Assembly: GCF_018873765.1 (NCBI RefSeq)
Contig: NC_057924.1
Span: forward strand, 6,572,001-6,636,000
Length of the DNA: 64,000 bases
Reading direction: 5' to 3'
From: Telopea speciosissima
Taxonomy: Eukaryota > Streptophyta > Magnoliopsida > Proteales > Proteaceae
The position numbers and the translations under genes were made by a program. Under the pieces are notes generated by a model. The model was not told where the DNA came from. It saw only the letters and a program-made list of their open reading frames with translations, and did no database searches. Positions 1 through 9,945 of the stretch are shown here, piece after piece (position 1 is the stretch's first letter; every line of letters starts with the position of its first letter).

Positions 1-1
1 A

Positions 2-559
2 GCCAATTTCAAGGTAAACCCAAAAGCTGAAGCTTCAAAAATGAGAGACGAGGAACAGAGCAACTGTGACAACTGGGGTGATCATCCGCCGGGATTTACT
101 CCCAAGAAAGCCAATTTCAGAAGGGAGAAGCATTGTGATATTGACGAGGACAACGAAGATTATGATCCCATTGGGGCACTAAGGAAAAGAAGTGGATCAG
201 TAAAGACCCAGAAACCTGGTGATGGTGGGAGGAAGAGGATTGCCCTAACAAGTAGATTCTACAACTCCAAAGAATTGGTGCTGGTTGAAGAGGAAACACA
301 AAGCCAAAAAGAAGAACCAAAGGACCTTATGCCAATTTGGAATGATGATGATTATGAGGACAAGGAAGATTATGAGCCCATTGCGGCATTATGGAAAAGA
401 AGAAGTAGATCGGTTAAGACCCAGGAACCTGGTAATGGTAAATGGAAGATGACTTCCCAAACAAGTAGATTCAGCAACTCTAAAGGATTGGTGCCGGTTG
501 AAGAGGAAACACAGCCATGTGGAATGGTTCTAATTACCATTGATGACGATGACGATTAA
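2..559 (+). CDS. PMD protein, C-terminal end (copy A, 5' cut by window edge)
   Basis: The frame is open from base 2 to the TAA at 557-559 and is the C-terminal tail of a plant mobile domain protein; the PMD core lies outside the window. The assignment rests on close match to the tails of copies D and E, including the shared PPGFTPKKANF motif (PPGFSPK in E). The tail is acidic and basic in alternation. A 210-bp segment (about 151-360 and 361-516) is tandemly duplicated, so the module with DYDPIGALRKR and SRFYNSKELV is repeated as DYEPIAALWKR and SRFSNSKGLV. It ends in a run of Asp. Family members are nuclear and linked to silencing or developmental control, which is family knowledge only. Whether the complete gene is intact cannot be judged. 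Confidence 0.75.
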   Translation, partial: ANFKVNPKAEASKMRDEEQSNCDNWGDHPPGFTPKKANFRREKHCDIDEDNEDYDPIGALRKRSGSVKTQKPGDGGRKRIALTSRFYNSKELVLVEEETQSQKEEPKDLMPIWNDDDYEDKEDYEPIAALWKRRSRSVKTQEPGNGKWKMTSQTSRFSNSKGLVPVEEETQPCGMVLITIDDDDD

Positions 560-1478
560 CTAATGTTAGTGAACCAGTGTTATTTTGCAGGTTGAGCTTT
601 TGTGGCAAAATGAAAAAAACCACTGGATACTTGGAAGACGAAGATCGTTATAGCTTATTTTGTGCTGCTGTTTGTAATTAGTTCAGCTTGCTGTTTGCTT
701 ATTTTGTGCCACTGTCAATAGTGCCTTAAGCACATGTTTACTAACCATAAAAAAATTAAGGTTACTTAGAAGACCAAGTCTACATAAACCAGTAGGAGTA
801 TGATGACCAGAGGTATGAATGCTGATGCAGGTTCTATTTCCATTCACACAAAATTTGTCTCAATTCTGCTTGAAATTTCTTTTCTATATGAAATATGCTT
901 ACCTTGGTTGTTTCTTTTCCTGACTGTGAAGTGGCAGTAGATGGAGGGATAACCTGTGATTTAAGAACTGTTAACAGTACTGCTTCTTTAGGTGGAGCAA
1001 TGGAATGGTGTTGTACAAATATTCTATTTTTGTTTATTTGAGGGTTGAACCATGAAAACACTAGAAAGGAGAAATTGAAATCAAGTAAGACCAAACAATG
1101 AAATCTTCTTGAATCTACATAAGTTTGAACTATATTAATTTATTCCAACAGATTTAGTGCTTGAGGAGTTGTTACTGATCTGTAGCTTATAAGATGTGAA
1201 TGTATTTTTATTTTGGAATTGTATTCTAATCTTTGCTTAGTAATGCTTCCTTCAGTTTCATTTTTGGAAATAGCTGGTAAGGTTTGTATGTATTTTTAAG
1301 CTTTTTCATTCAAATAAGAATCTTCTTGCTAATTAATGGATTGGAAGTAGTTGGTAATGTTTCATTCAGTTTAGTTTTGTATTATTCATCTTCGATGTTG
1401 TGGATGTGTGTGATCACATTGTGAAAGATATTGCCATGTTTCCTGTATAATGCTGCATCAGTTTCTTTGGACATGTCT
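560..1478 (+). other. Shared PMD 3' flank, copy A
   Basis: This stretch has no coding frame. It matches the downstream flanks of copy B (8769-9635) and copy D (28923-30130), including a possible 3'-UTR acceptor (ttattttgcag before gttgagc), the string cttaccttggttgtttcttttcc and the string gatcacattgtgaaagat. It was duplicated together with the PMD gene. Copy A is uninterrupted where copy D carries a small solo LTR. Confidence 0.7.
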
Positions 1479-1832
1479 TAAACCGCTTAATAAACAGGTT
1501 GGGTCCGGTCTCCCAATGGTTTCAAACCCGAAAAATTAATTTAGAACTGGCTAGAATTGGAACCGCCAAGACCTATTTCTAACTTGCATTTAATCATATA
1601 TTTGGAGTTTTTTTTTTTTCGGTGGTAAAAATATATTTGGTGTTGATGATGTGGATTTTGGAATTTTTATTTATTGGTATGCTTAGTAATGGATATTTTC
1701 TTTGAAGCATTTAGGTTCATTTTTTTATTTGTATGCTTATTATAGATGGATATATTTGGTTATTTTTATGCTTCAAAATGAATATTTAATTATTTATATA
1801 TTTAGTAATTGAACCGATTGACATCCTAAGAC
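1479..1832 (+). repeat. hAT-like dispersed repeat R1, 5'-truncated
   Basis: The sequence from the aaacaggttgggtccggtctccc region to the end aaccgattgacatccta is one of four copies of a repeat here called R1; the others are at 9636-9945, 16728-21500 (interrupted) and 34296-36240 (interrupted). The last bases, ttgacatccta, are the reverse complement of a TAGGxTGTCAA type end, as in hAT miniature elements. The left end is missing. No coding capacity is seen. Confidence 0.5.
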
Positions 1833-3191
1833 ACTCACTCTTAGGGTTTTTCAAGTGCTGGGTGAGACCACTTCTTCTTTGTTGCAATAACACTATGGAT
1901 TATATTGAAGGAATCGAGAGGAACCATGCATGGCAAAGATGGTGGATCATTGACTACATCAGAAAACAGAATAATTTCCAAGTTTAAATGGCCAAGTACA
2001 CAAGACAGGAACCAACCAACAAGTACGTAGTAGTTGCGGGTTTGAGTCGAAAAACAACCTCTTCGTTAAGTGGGGATAAAATTGTATACATTATAAACTT
2101 TCACTGGTCTCGCAATGACGGAAATTTCGTGCACTAGGCACACCCTTGGCACAGGACTGGTTCTTAAGTTTAAACTTTGTTTCTTATTTTCCTTTGCATT
2201 TACTTATACAACAAAAGACAGTCCTAAAGGCTAAAAATATTGAACATTGGAGATATGAATTGCTCAATATTAGTTTAGGGCATTGGTTCATTGGATCACT
2301 CACAGGGCAGCTCTTCTAAGAAAACCACCATGTATAAGACTTTACCTTATATTTCAAGTTTGAGTATAAGAATCATTTTTCAAACAATTTTTAGATGATT
2401 ACTTTGATGCTTGATCTAGCTTAATTAAATTCAAATTAAACATATTATTTGAAGATTACATACATGGACAAAAAGATTTGGGGTGCTATACAAACTGTCA
2501 CGTGAGAATTATAGTGATGGAACGGAATAGATTATCATTGATGAAAATGCACTCCCACCCATGGATCAACTATATAATAGCAATACCTAGTCAATACTAG
2601 CTATATTTTTGAAATTAGGGGTCAAAATAGTCTGATTCAACTCATTATGTATAGATATCGGTTTTGGAATGGACCGTTATCGATATGGAGAACTAAAACA
2701 TTTTCTCAATTCCCTAATTAAAAAGCACCGACATCCAAATCAAAAAGGTCAAAAAAAAAATCAGAACACAAAGGAGTATGGGCCCATTTTCATGGTCCAA
2801 TACCAGAGGCTCAGAACATGGTTTTAGTGTATAATATCAAATTGGATATTAGTTGCTTTCAAAATCGATACGATATTGATATAATATTGACACGAATTAA
2901 TTCTATCAAACAAGATTATCCCTATTTTACCCTTTGTCCATAACGTTTCATCGATACACTATCGCCTTCAAAACCTTGCAATATTGGCTGTATCGGGCAA
3001 TCCGATACCTCAAGCCCAGTCTTGAGTTTAGACCCTAGAGACCCCGTTCCGCTTGAGAAAAAGTAATATTACCAAAAAACCAAAGCTTGAGAAAAAATAT
3101 TACCAAAAAACAAAGCTTGAGAAAAAGTGGTTCTTATAAATCTTAACATGCCGCCAAGTGTGAGATGGGACCACTCTCTACTTTTATAATT
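1833..3191. other. Intergenic, old repeat scraps
   Basis: No gene is seen. Bases 1880-1990 match 24550-24665, the middle of a foldback element, so a relative of that element once lay here. An old SINE is at 2025-2153. Bases 2640-3010 hold decayed sequence of the type tcgatatcg / gatacgatattg that recurs near 54100-54310 and 55440-55670. Confidence 0.5.
2025..2153 (-). repeat. Old Au-type SINE
   Basis: On the minus strand the sequence starts near caagggtgtgcctagtgcac and runs through a tcataatgta-like segment (gtttataatgtatac), a ttatccccacttaacg segment and gaggttgtttttcgactc to aacccgcaac. This order of blocks matches the Au SINE family and the fresher copy at 61805-61935. It is strongly diverged and no TSD was found. 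Confidence 0.55.
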
Positions 3192-4488
3192 GGGAAAATT
3201 TCACAGACACTCCCTAAAAGTATCTAATGTCTCATAAACTTATCAAACTTAGTCAAAATATCACAGACACCCCTGACGTTAAGCAGGATTAACCCCTAAG
3301 ATAAAATGTCGATTTTACCCTCTTAATTATTTAAATAAAAAATAGGTAAATGACACTTAAGGTACCATCTTCTTCCCTGTTCAGACCATTGGAGAGCTGC
3401 GGCATTGCGGCGACCATCACTCCATCTCCGGCGACCATCACTCCATCTCCGGCGACCATCATCATCCACCTGCAGAAAATGAAACAAAGAAAATGTAAGT
3501 GAACTGGGGTTCTGTAACCCATTTTTCTTGGATTTCCATGCTCCCAAAATTAAAGTGGACGGATGGGTTTTCAGGGAGAGAGAGAGAAGGGGATGGAGGG
3601 AGGAGGAGTGAAAGTGGAGCAGATGGGTTTTCACAGTGATTTATCGGAGGGATCATTACCATCTAAGTAAGCCGATGTAAGCAAAGGTCCGATCCCAATC
3701 AGATTAAGCTTATCAGAAATGGCTCCTAGAGCTTGGGGTTCCAGGGCATCGAACGTGTTCACCAGGACCCATGGCTTCTTGCCTGCCTCCGCCTCCGCTT
3801 TTTCTTGTTCCAACGTCTCAAACTGTTCTTGAAACGCTTCAAGAGCCGATTTGTTGTGGTCGTCGTTTGATTCGAGGAAGAATGAAGACGATGCAGGTGA
3901 TGGGGCGACCTTCCTCGGCGAGGTTGGCAGCAAGGTCGGTAAGGAACTTTGAACCACTGGTTCTGAGTTGGGACAAGAAATTGGAATGGGCGGCGTCATG
4001 GGGTTTGAAACCATCGTCAAATCCGTCAGAGAAAGGGGCAAAGGTTAGGCCGTCGGCGGCGGCAGAAGTATTTTGGAGCATGCGGCGGTGGGCGGATAAG
4101 CTTGTTGCGAAGGTGACACGAGCGCCAGTGAGAAGGAGGCGCTTAGCAAGGGGCGTACCCATACCCTCCACCTCCACTTGATTATCGGCCATGGTTTTGG
4201 GCCTAGGACGACGACGCTGCATTCTGTTCATCGACGGTGAAAATGATGAACAAAGAGAATGAAATCTGAATTTGGGGTTTTACCCTTAAGGGTATTATGG
4301 AGATTTCACATGTAAGGGTAATTTCGCCATTTAAAAAGAATTAACAGATACTTAACTGCAGAGACTAACAGAGCGGACTAAGTTGAAATAAATTCATAAA
4401 TATAGGGGGTGTCTGTGACATTTTGACCAAGTATGATAAATTTATAAGATATTGCACACTTTTAAGGGGGTGTCCGTGAAATTTTCCC
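3192..4488. mobile_element. Pack-MULE 1 (carries UGT fragment)
   Basis: A 1,297-bp element has long TIRs. The left end reads gggaaaatttcacagacac and the right end, reverse-complemented, gggaaaatttcacggacac; similarity extends for about 150 bp inward, through a second block with tcacagacacccc. The flanks tttataatt (left) and catataatt (right) match at 7 of 9 positions, as expected for an aged 9-bp MULE target duplication. No transposase frame is present, so it is non-autonomous. It contains part of a glycosyltransferase gene on the minus strand. Confidence 0.85.
3636..4231 (-). pseudogene. Captured UDP-glycosyltransferase N-terminal fragment (UGT75-like)
   Basis: Read on the minus strand, the first block contains PLAKRLLLTGARVTFATS, SAHRRML and LTFAPFSDGFDDGFK, the N-terminal acceptor-side sequence of plant family-1 UDP-glycosyltransferases of the UGT75 type. 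A second block in another frame has ALEAFQEQFETLEQE, VLVNTFDALEPQAL and LNLIGIGPLLTSAYLDGN, which is the linker ahead of the donor-binding domain in the same family. The catalytic C-terminal half with the PSPG motif is absent, so no active enzyme is encoded. The fragment lies wholly inside Pack-MULE 1, which indicates transposon capture. Confidence 0.85.
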
Positions 4489-6238
4489 CATATAATTTAC
4501 ATTTTTTCTTTTTTTGTTTGTTTGTGAAAATTTACATCTTTTCCTCACTAGAAGAAGCAGCAAACCTATTTTTAATCATCTCTTCTCTCCTGCAGGCTTT
4601 CAACAAACGTACACGATTTATTTAATTACATTGTTTTTTTTAGCGTAACCAAAACAAACAGAAACCGAATTTTTCAAACCAAACTTAGACGAACTTTGTA
4701 TCCGAACTTTTAAACCATAGACGAACTTTTCCCAAATTATACAAACATATTTAAATCATAATGTTTGCCGCGTAACAGAACTTTTTAAACCCAGGTGAAT
4801 GCTTTCCGTTTTGTGCAACGAAATGTAAAACCGAAGCCGAATTTTTAAACGATCCGAACTTTTCGGACCCACTTGGACGAATTTTAGATCCGAACTTTTT
4901 AGGCCATAAACGAAATTTTCTCCGACCTTTTCAAATTACAACCGAATTTTACAAGCATATACGACCTTTTTCATCTGGACTTTCCAAACCCTATACGAAC
5001 AAAATCGATCCCTCACGCTCACATTCATCTTTCCACTCTTTTGATATTTTCTCTCCTTCCCTGATTATCTCTTTCCTCTAACTTGCATTCTGCCATTCTT
5101 TATTGGTTCGGCTCGAGATTTTGGGCACAGGTAAAAAGAACTTTTTCATGCCTTTTCTCATTAAATTGTGTTAAATCAGGTGCTTATCGGTAGGGTTTGA
5201 TAGATCATTAAGATATTGAGAGAGATTTCTTTCTTTCAAAAGTTATGGTTTGACGCAAGGAAGAAGACTAGTCGTCCTTTCTCACGATTCCTTCTTTGTC
5301 TCTTACTTTCACTCTTCTTGTTTCATATATGCCATTCCCCTTCTATTGAACCGACTTCTGCATAACTGCATTAGGATAGGCTAGTAGTATTAATGGACTA
5401 GAATGGGTTGTGTTGTTCACGACAGAAAACTATCTCCATCTCCATGGCTAGAGTTGATAGTATAACTGATTGGCCTGATATAGGGTTGAGTGGAGCAGGA
5501 TATGGGGATGGCGTAGTGGTGAATTGATGAGGAACATCCCATTGGGATTTTGAGCCTTCGGGCTTTCAAAAAGATATCAGACTTTATATGAGAATTTGTC
5601 AATAGTTTGATTAGGTTTAGGGTTGGATTGTAATTTTGTTTATAGTTCCCCCCTCCACCCACCCTAGTGATGGGTTGAAATAGAAAACCCACTTGGTAGG
5701 TCAAGAATCCATCCAATTTTGTAATTTTTTTTTTCGTTTGTAATTAGAAGTCAAGAGGCAGAGTTCAAGCAGGTGATTTGAGGTGTGAAACTCCTAGTTC
5801 AAGCCACCAGATTCTTATTTCTAGCGGTAGTATGTACACTGTTCTTGCTTTGGTTTTAGTTCTGTTGTTGCTGTATGCTTCTTACAACTGTTGGTCTTGC
5901 TGCTGTGCTTGCCTATAACAATTTATTTATTTGCAATTCAGGTCACGTCATGCTTTTTGTTCTAGTTTAATTTCTACTTTCTGTTATAGCCAGGTTGAAT
6001 ATTGTGATTCTATTTTTAATTTGTGTCCATATTCAATTCTTCCTAGCATACCCATTTGCTCTGCACTTTATAGATATCATTGTCTTTCCATTAACAATCA
6101 TTCTATGGGCAACAATCGCAACAAATCAATCCATTTCCAAGGTTCTATTTTATAGACCAGACTATGCAATACCTTAACTGCACCATCCTAAACCCTAGAT
6201 ATCTCAATCTTTAAGTTGCCAGCCCTTCCAATCATGTG
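4489..6238 (+). other. Upstream segment duplicated at 9946-11990
   Basis: This stretch matches 9946-11990 in order. Shared strings include ctcctgcaggctt, acttgcattctgc, ggctcgagattttgggcacag, ttgacgcaaggaagaagac and ggcagagttcaagcaggtg. It looks like a promoter and leader rather than coding DNA: pyrimidine-rich blocks are followed by a possible donor (gggcacaggt). A stretch with many gaacttt and cgaactttt motifs (4640-4990) is an irregular AT-rich repeat. No convincing protein is encoded. Confidence 0.6.
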
Positions 6239-6465
6239 GATGGCCCATCCAAACTGTAAGAAAGTTATTGAAATGGCATGGCAAAGTTCTCATACTGTTC
6301 AGTCATGTTTAAGATTTGTCGGAAGCTGAAAGTTGTTCCACATTGCCTCAAATCTTGGAACAAGACTGAACTGAATTTGATTATATTGAGGACCACATAA
6401 AATGGAGCTTGAACTTATCCGAGGTAACCCCCCTTGATCTTTCTTCCATAGAGAAAGATAGAGAG
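6239..6465 (+). mobile_element. LINE ORF2 scrap (B copy)
   Basis: Translation gives HPNCKKVIEMAWQSSH, then RKLKVVPH and KSWNKTE, the arrangement H(P)..C..V...AW...KLK...LK.WNK seen between the endonuclease and reverse-transcriptase parts of plant L1-type LINE ORF2. A frame break lies near the middle. The same scrap is in the duplicated segment at 11991-12150, so it predates that duplication. It ends abruptly at PMD sequence near 6466. Confidence 0.6.
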
Positions 6466-6932
6466 GAATGATTCCCTCTTCTCAGACCCAATGGTTCTCC
6501 TTATCCACTGCACCCTGGGGAGCCCAGGATGGGTCAATGGCAAAAATGTAATTCAAACTCTAGATTCAAATTGAAGCTTCCACATGTGGAGCTCTATTCT
6601 GAAACAGATTGATAATTTCGAATGGCGGCCTTACGTATTTGGTGTTAACAATTGGCGATGCTCTTCCTTCTACAAGGAGAGGGAAGAGATACTACATGAT
6701 AGATGTTTGCTCGAAGATGATGAATTGCAATCCTTTGTTCGATGTATAACGAACTCTGAGCTCGTTGGTTTAAATCATATGGAACAGTATCAGCCACATT
6801 GGGTGGCGAGACAGTTTGGGATCGATCAAGATCTTCCAAGACATATTTCCCCAGCTAATTTGAACTGGAAAAATGCTTGGAGTAGCTATGATCGCCATGT
6901 GAGGAGCATTCACTGTCGATTCATAGGGGTAC

Positions 6933-8175
6933 AATGTGTTGCGTGTGAAAACCTCCGTCGCCCGGTTCGCCCACGGATGAGCCTACAAAAACCGAGTGAG
7001 CACAAGAGAGCCGGTGTGGCTCCGGCCTAGGACTCTCCGACGCTCAAGTCAGGTCTCCAATGCAACAGCGTAACAGCTTATAAAAAGTTAGATAAGCGTT
7101 TGAGCTCCATACCTGAGTATTTATAGAATGAGGTGAGGCGGTTGGAGGAGTCCTTGTATGGTAAGAGTCCTCTGTTGGTAGGGCTCTTCCGCGCGGGGCG
7201 GAGTGGAGAGTTATTTTCGGGGTCGGACTCTCACTAAGGTAAGAGTCCTTATTGGAGTGTAACTCCGTATCGCAGTGGGGATCGTAGCTCGATTCTTATC
7301 CCGTGATTGTCGGGGCATGCTGGCGTGGCTCCGTGATCCCCGGTGGGCCGTTATTGTTGCTTCTGGGGAGGGCTCGGCCTCGGACAACCGTGTCCTCAGT
7401 GCTCGGCCTCGTGCTCGGCACAATTGGCGTGGGAGCTGCGTCCAGGAGTATATGTGCTCGGCTAGGCCTCGTGCTCGGCCTATGGCTGACCTGGGCGGGC
7501 TCGGCTCATGGCTCGGCAGGCCTAGTGCTCGGCCACTGTGGTGCTCGGCCTCGGGCGGCCGTGGCCTCAGTGCTCAGCCTCGGGCAACCGTGTCCTCAGG
7601 GCTCGGCCTCGGCGCTCTCCTTAAGCGGTCCTCGGCCGTACTACCGATTAGGGAGGGCTCGGCTCAGAGCTCGGTGGAGTGAGTGTTCGGCCATGGTGCT
7701 CGGCTCGGCACTCTCCTTAGGCGGTCCTTGGCTGTATGGCCGATTAGGGAGGGCTCGGCTCAGAGCTCGATGGGCCTAGTGCTCGGCTGTGTTGGTGATT
7801 AGGGTGATGGCCTTCTCCTTCGGAGGTTGGTTTGATGCCGCACCGTTTGGCTCGGCTCGGTCCTCGGACTGGACTGGGGCTTGACTAGGCATTCGTGCTT
7901 AGCGACGATTGCCCTTTCGACCGTGCTTGGTACGCTCGGCTCAGTGCTCGGCGACTGCAATGCTCGCCCCTGGTGCTCGGTCGTATCTAGTGGGGTGATT
8001 ACCCCCTGGTGTTCAGTTTGGAGTCCCTTGGCTCGGTTTGGCCGGGTCGGTCTGATCCTCAAGTTTGGCTCGGTTTGGCACTGTACCATTTGTGCTCGGC
8101 TCGGCCCTTGGGTTCAGCCTCAAACCGTCCATGTGTCACTTTTTGTCAGATGGCGATTCTATGACTCATCACAGC
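6933..8175. mobile_element. GC-rich insertion of about 1.24 kb, class uncertain
   Basis: Copies C and D read straight through from the aatg to the cagagagatac of the PMD gene, while copy B has about 1,240 bp between these points. The insert is far richer in G and C than its surroundings. It could begin with TG (tgtgttgcgtgtg) and end with CA (gactcatcaca), like a solo LTR, but the flanking bases do not give a clean target duplication. No coding frame is supported. It could be an LTR fossil or a DNA element. Confidence 0.55.
7370..8112 (+). repeat. GC-rich ctcggc minisatellite
   Basis: Irregular repeats of gctcggcctcg, gctcggctc and gtgctcgg fill most of this stretch. They create long open frames on both strands (around 7275-7779 and 7799-8222) made of repetitive Ala, Arg, Gly, Leu and Ser. 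These are composition artefacts. The repeat lies inside the insertion in PMD copy B. Confidence 0.7.
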
Positions 8176-8768
8176 ACAGAGAGATACTCAGATTGGTGGA
8201 AGCAATCTATGTTAGTCCATAAAGAAGCGATAAAGGACATCTTGGAGAAAAGAAAGAATTCAAAGAAGAATTTCAAGGTAAACAAACCCGCAGGCTGAAG
8301 CTATGAAATTGAGAAACCAGGAACAGGAATAGAGCATTGAAGACCTGCTGGGATTTACTCCCAAGAAAGCCTCTTTCAGCAAGAGGAAGCATTGTGAAAC
8401 AGAGAGATATTCAAATTGGAGAAAGCAAACCATGTTTGGTGGAAGGAGGAACAGAGCAACCCGAACAGCTGGGGTGATATTCCGTCGCTGGGATTTGCTC
8501 CCAAGAAAGCTAATTTCAGCAAGGAGAGACATTGTGATATTGACGAGGACAAAGATTCTGAGCCCATTGTGGCACCAAGGATAAGAAAAAGAGGATCAGT
8601 TGAGGCCCAAAAACCTGTTAGTCTGTTACTGTTAGGAGGACTCCCCGAACAAGTAAGTTTGCTACTCCAAAGCATTGGTTCCGGCTGAAACGGAAGCAAA
8701 AAATGAAGAAGAAGAAGAAACAAAGGACCTTATGCCCATGTGGAATGATGCTGAGCCGCTGATGACAA

Positions 8769-9635
8769 TTAATTAATGACAGAGAACCAGTTGTTATTTT
8801 GCAGGTTGAGCATCTCTGGCATAATGAAGAAAACTAATCTACTTGGAAGATGAATCTCCCAAGGGTCCCAGCTTGTTTTTGCTTATTCTGTGCTGCTGTT
8901 TGTAATTAGTCCAGCTTGTTTTTTGCTTATTTTGTGCTACTGTATGTCATTAGTGCCTTAAGCATATGCTTACTAACCATCAAAAAATTAAGGTTACTGC
9001 AAGAGCAATTGTACAGAAACCAATAAAGAATATGATGACCAAGAGTTTTTGTTGTAAAGGATGTGGGCAGGGGCATGAATGCTGATGCAGTTTCTATTTC
9101 CATTCACACAGAATTTGTGTGAATTGGCCTTCAAATCTGCTCGAAATTTCTTTTCTATATGAAATATGCTTACCTTGGTTGTTTCTTTTCCTGACTGTGA
9201 AGTGGCAGTGGAGGAGAGGAAAACCTGTAATTTAAGATCTGTAGCTTATAAGATGTGAATGTATTTTTATTTTGGAATTGCACTCTAAACTTTGCTTGGT
9301 GCTTCATTTAGTTTCATTTTTGGAAACAGCTGGTAGGGCCTCTGGGCTGAACCATGTAACTCGTGTTCTTGGTGTTCGTAATAAATTGATACTTTAGAAG
9401 ATATATATCAATTGATGAGAGTTTGTTATACTCAATTTATCAAATTATAACAATAATCTATATATTCTGGATGTGTTTGATCACATTGTGAAAGATGAGG
9501 CATACAATAAGATATTGTCATGTTTGCTGTATCATGCTGGTATCAGTTTTTAGGCACATATTATAGTTCTTTTGACATGTCTTAACAATTCTGGAAGAAA
9601 GTAAATACATCCTCAGGATCTTACTCATTAGGATC
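8769..9635 (+). other. Shared PMD 3' flank, copy B
   Basis: This is the copy B version of the 3' flank seen at 560-1478 and 28923-30130. It has lost an internal segment near 9235 (the stretch around ggtggagcaatggaatggtg in copy A). No gene is seen. Confidence 0.7.
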
Positions 9636-9945
9636 AGATTTGGGAATCAGACCAGAACCGATCCAGTAAGAACCAGAATCACCCACACATTAATTTATTG
9701 ATTTGGTTTTGAATCTAAGAAACGGGTCGAGTTGTTTTGGGACCCTCCCAATGGTTTCAAGACTGATAGATCAATTTGGAACTGGCTAGAATTGGAATCA
9801 CCGAGACCTATTTCAAACTTGCATTTAATCATATATTTGGTTGTTTATTTTGGTGGTAAAAATATATTTGGTGTCGATGATGTTGATATTTTATTTTTTA
9901 TTTTTTGGTATAATTAGTAATGGATATTACTAATTATTTATCTTG
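9636..9945 (+). repeat. R1 repeat copy
   Basis: It runs from the gatcagatttgggaatcag block through ccagtaagaaccagaatcac, ggtttcaagactgatagatc and tttaatcatatatttgg. It is the same dispersed repeat as at 1479, 16728 and 34296. The copy D flank at about 30140 lacks it, which suggests insertion after the flank duplicated, or loss in D. Confidence 0.5.

Larger units (their letters stand above)
6466..8768 (+). pseudogene. PMD pseudogene copy B, split by insertion
   Basis: The second half of a PMD gene is recognisable: SILKQIDNFEWRPY, NNWRCSSFYKEREE, DDELQSFVRC, ARQFGIDQDLPRHIS and WKNAWSSYDRHVRS up to about 6932. After a 1.24-kb insertion it resumes at about 8176 with RYSDWWKQSML and the tail (LGFTPKK, PSLGFAPKKANFSKE, KRGSVEAQKPV). 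The N-terminal half is replaced by the LINE scrap. Frame shifts occur, so no PMD protein can be made. It is closest to copy D. Comparison with copies C and D gives the uninterrupted form of the insertion site. Confidence 0.85.

Noticed and set aside
5745-5830. tRNA-like or SINE-like block with agttcaagcc
   Set aside because: The B-box-like string is present but no A box, cloverleaf or target duplication could be drawn; it is just part of the duplicated leader segment.
7275-8222. Several overlapping open frames of 96-158 codons on both strands
   Set aside because: They are made of the ctcggc minisatellite; frames are open because of GC-rich repeats and encode repetitive Ala/Arg/Leu/Ser without domains.
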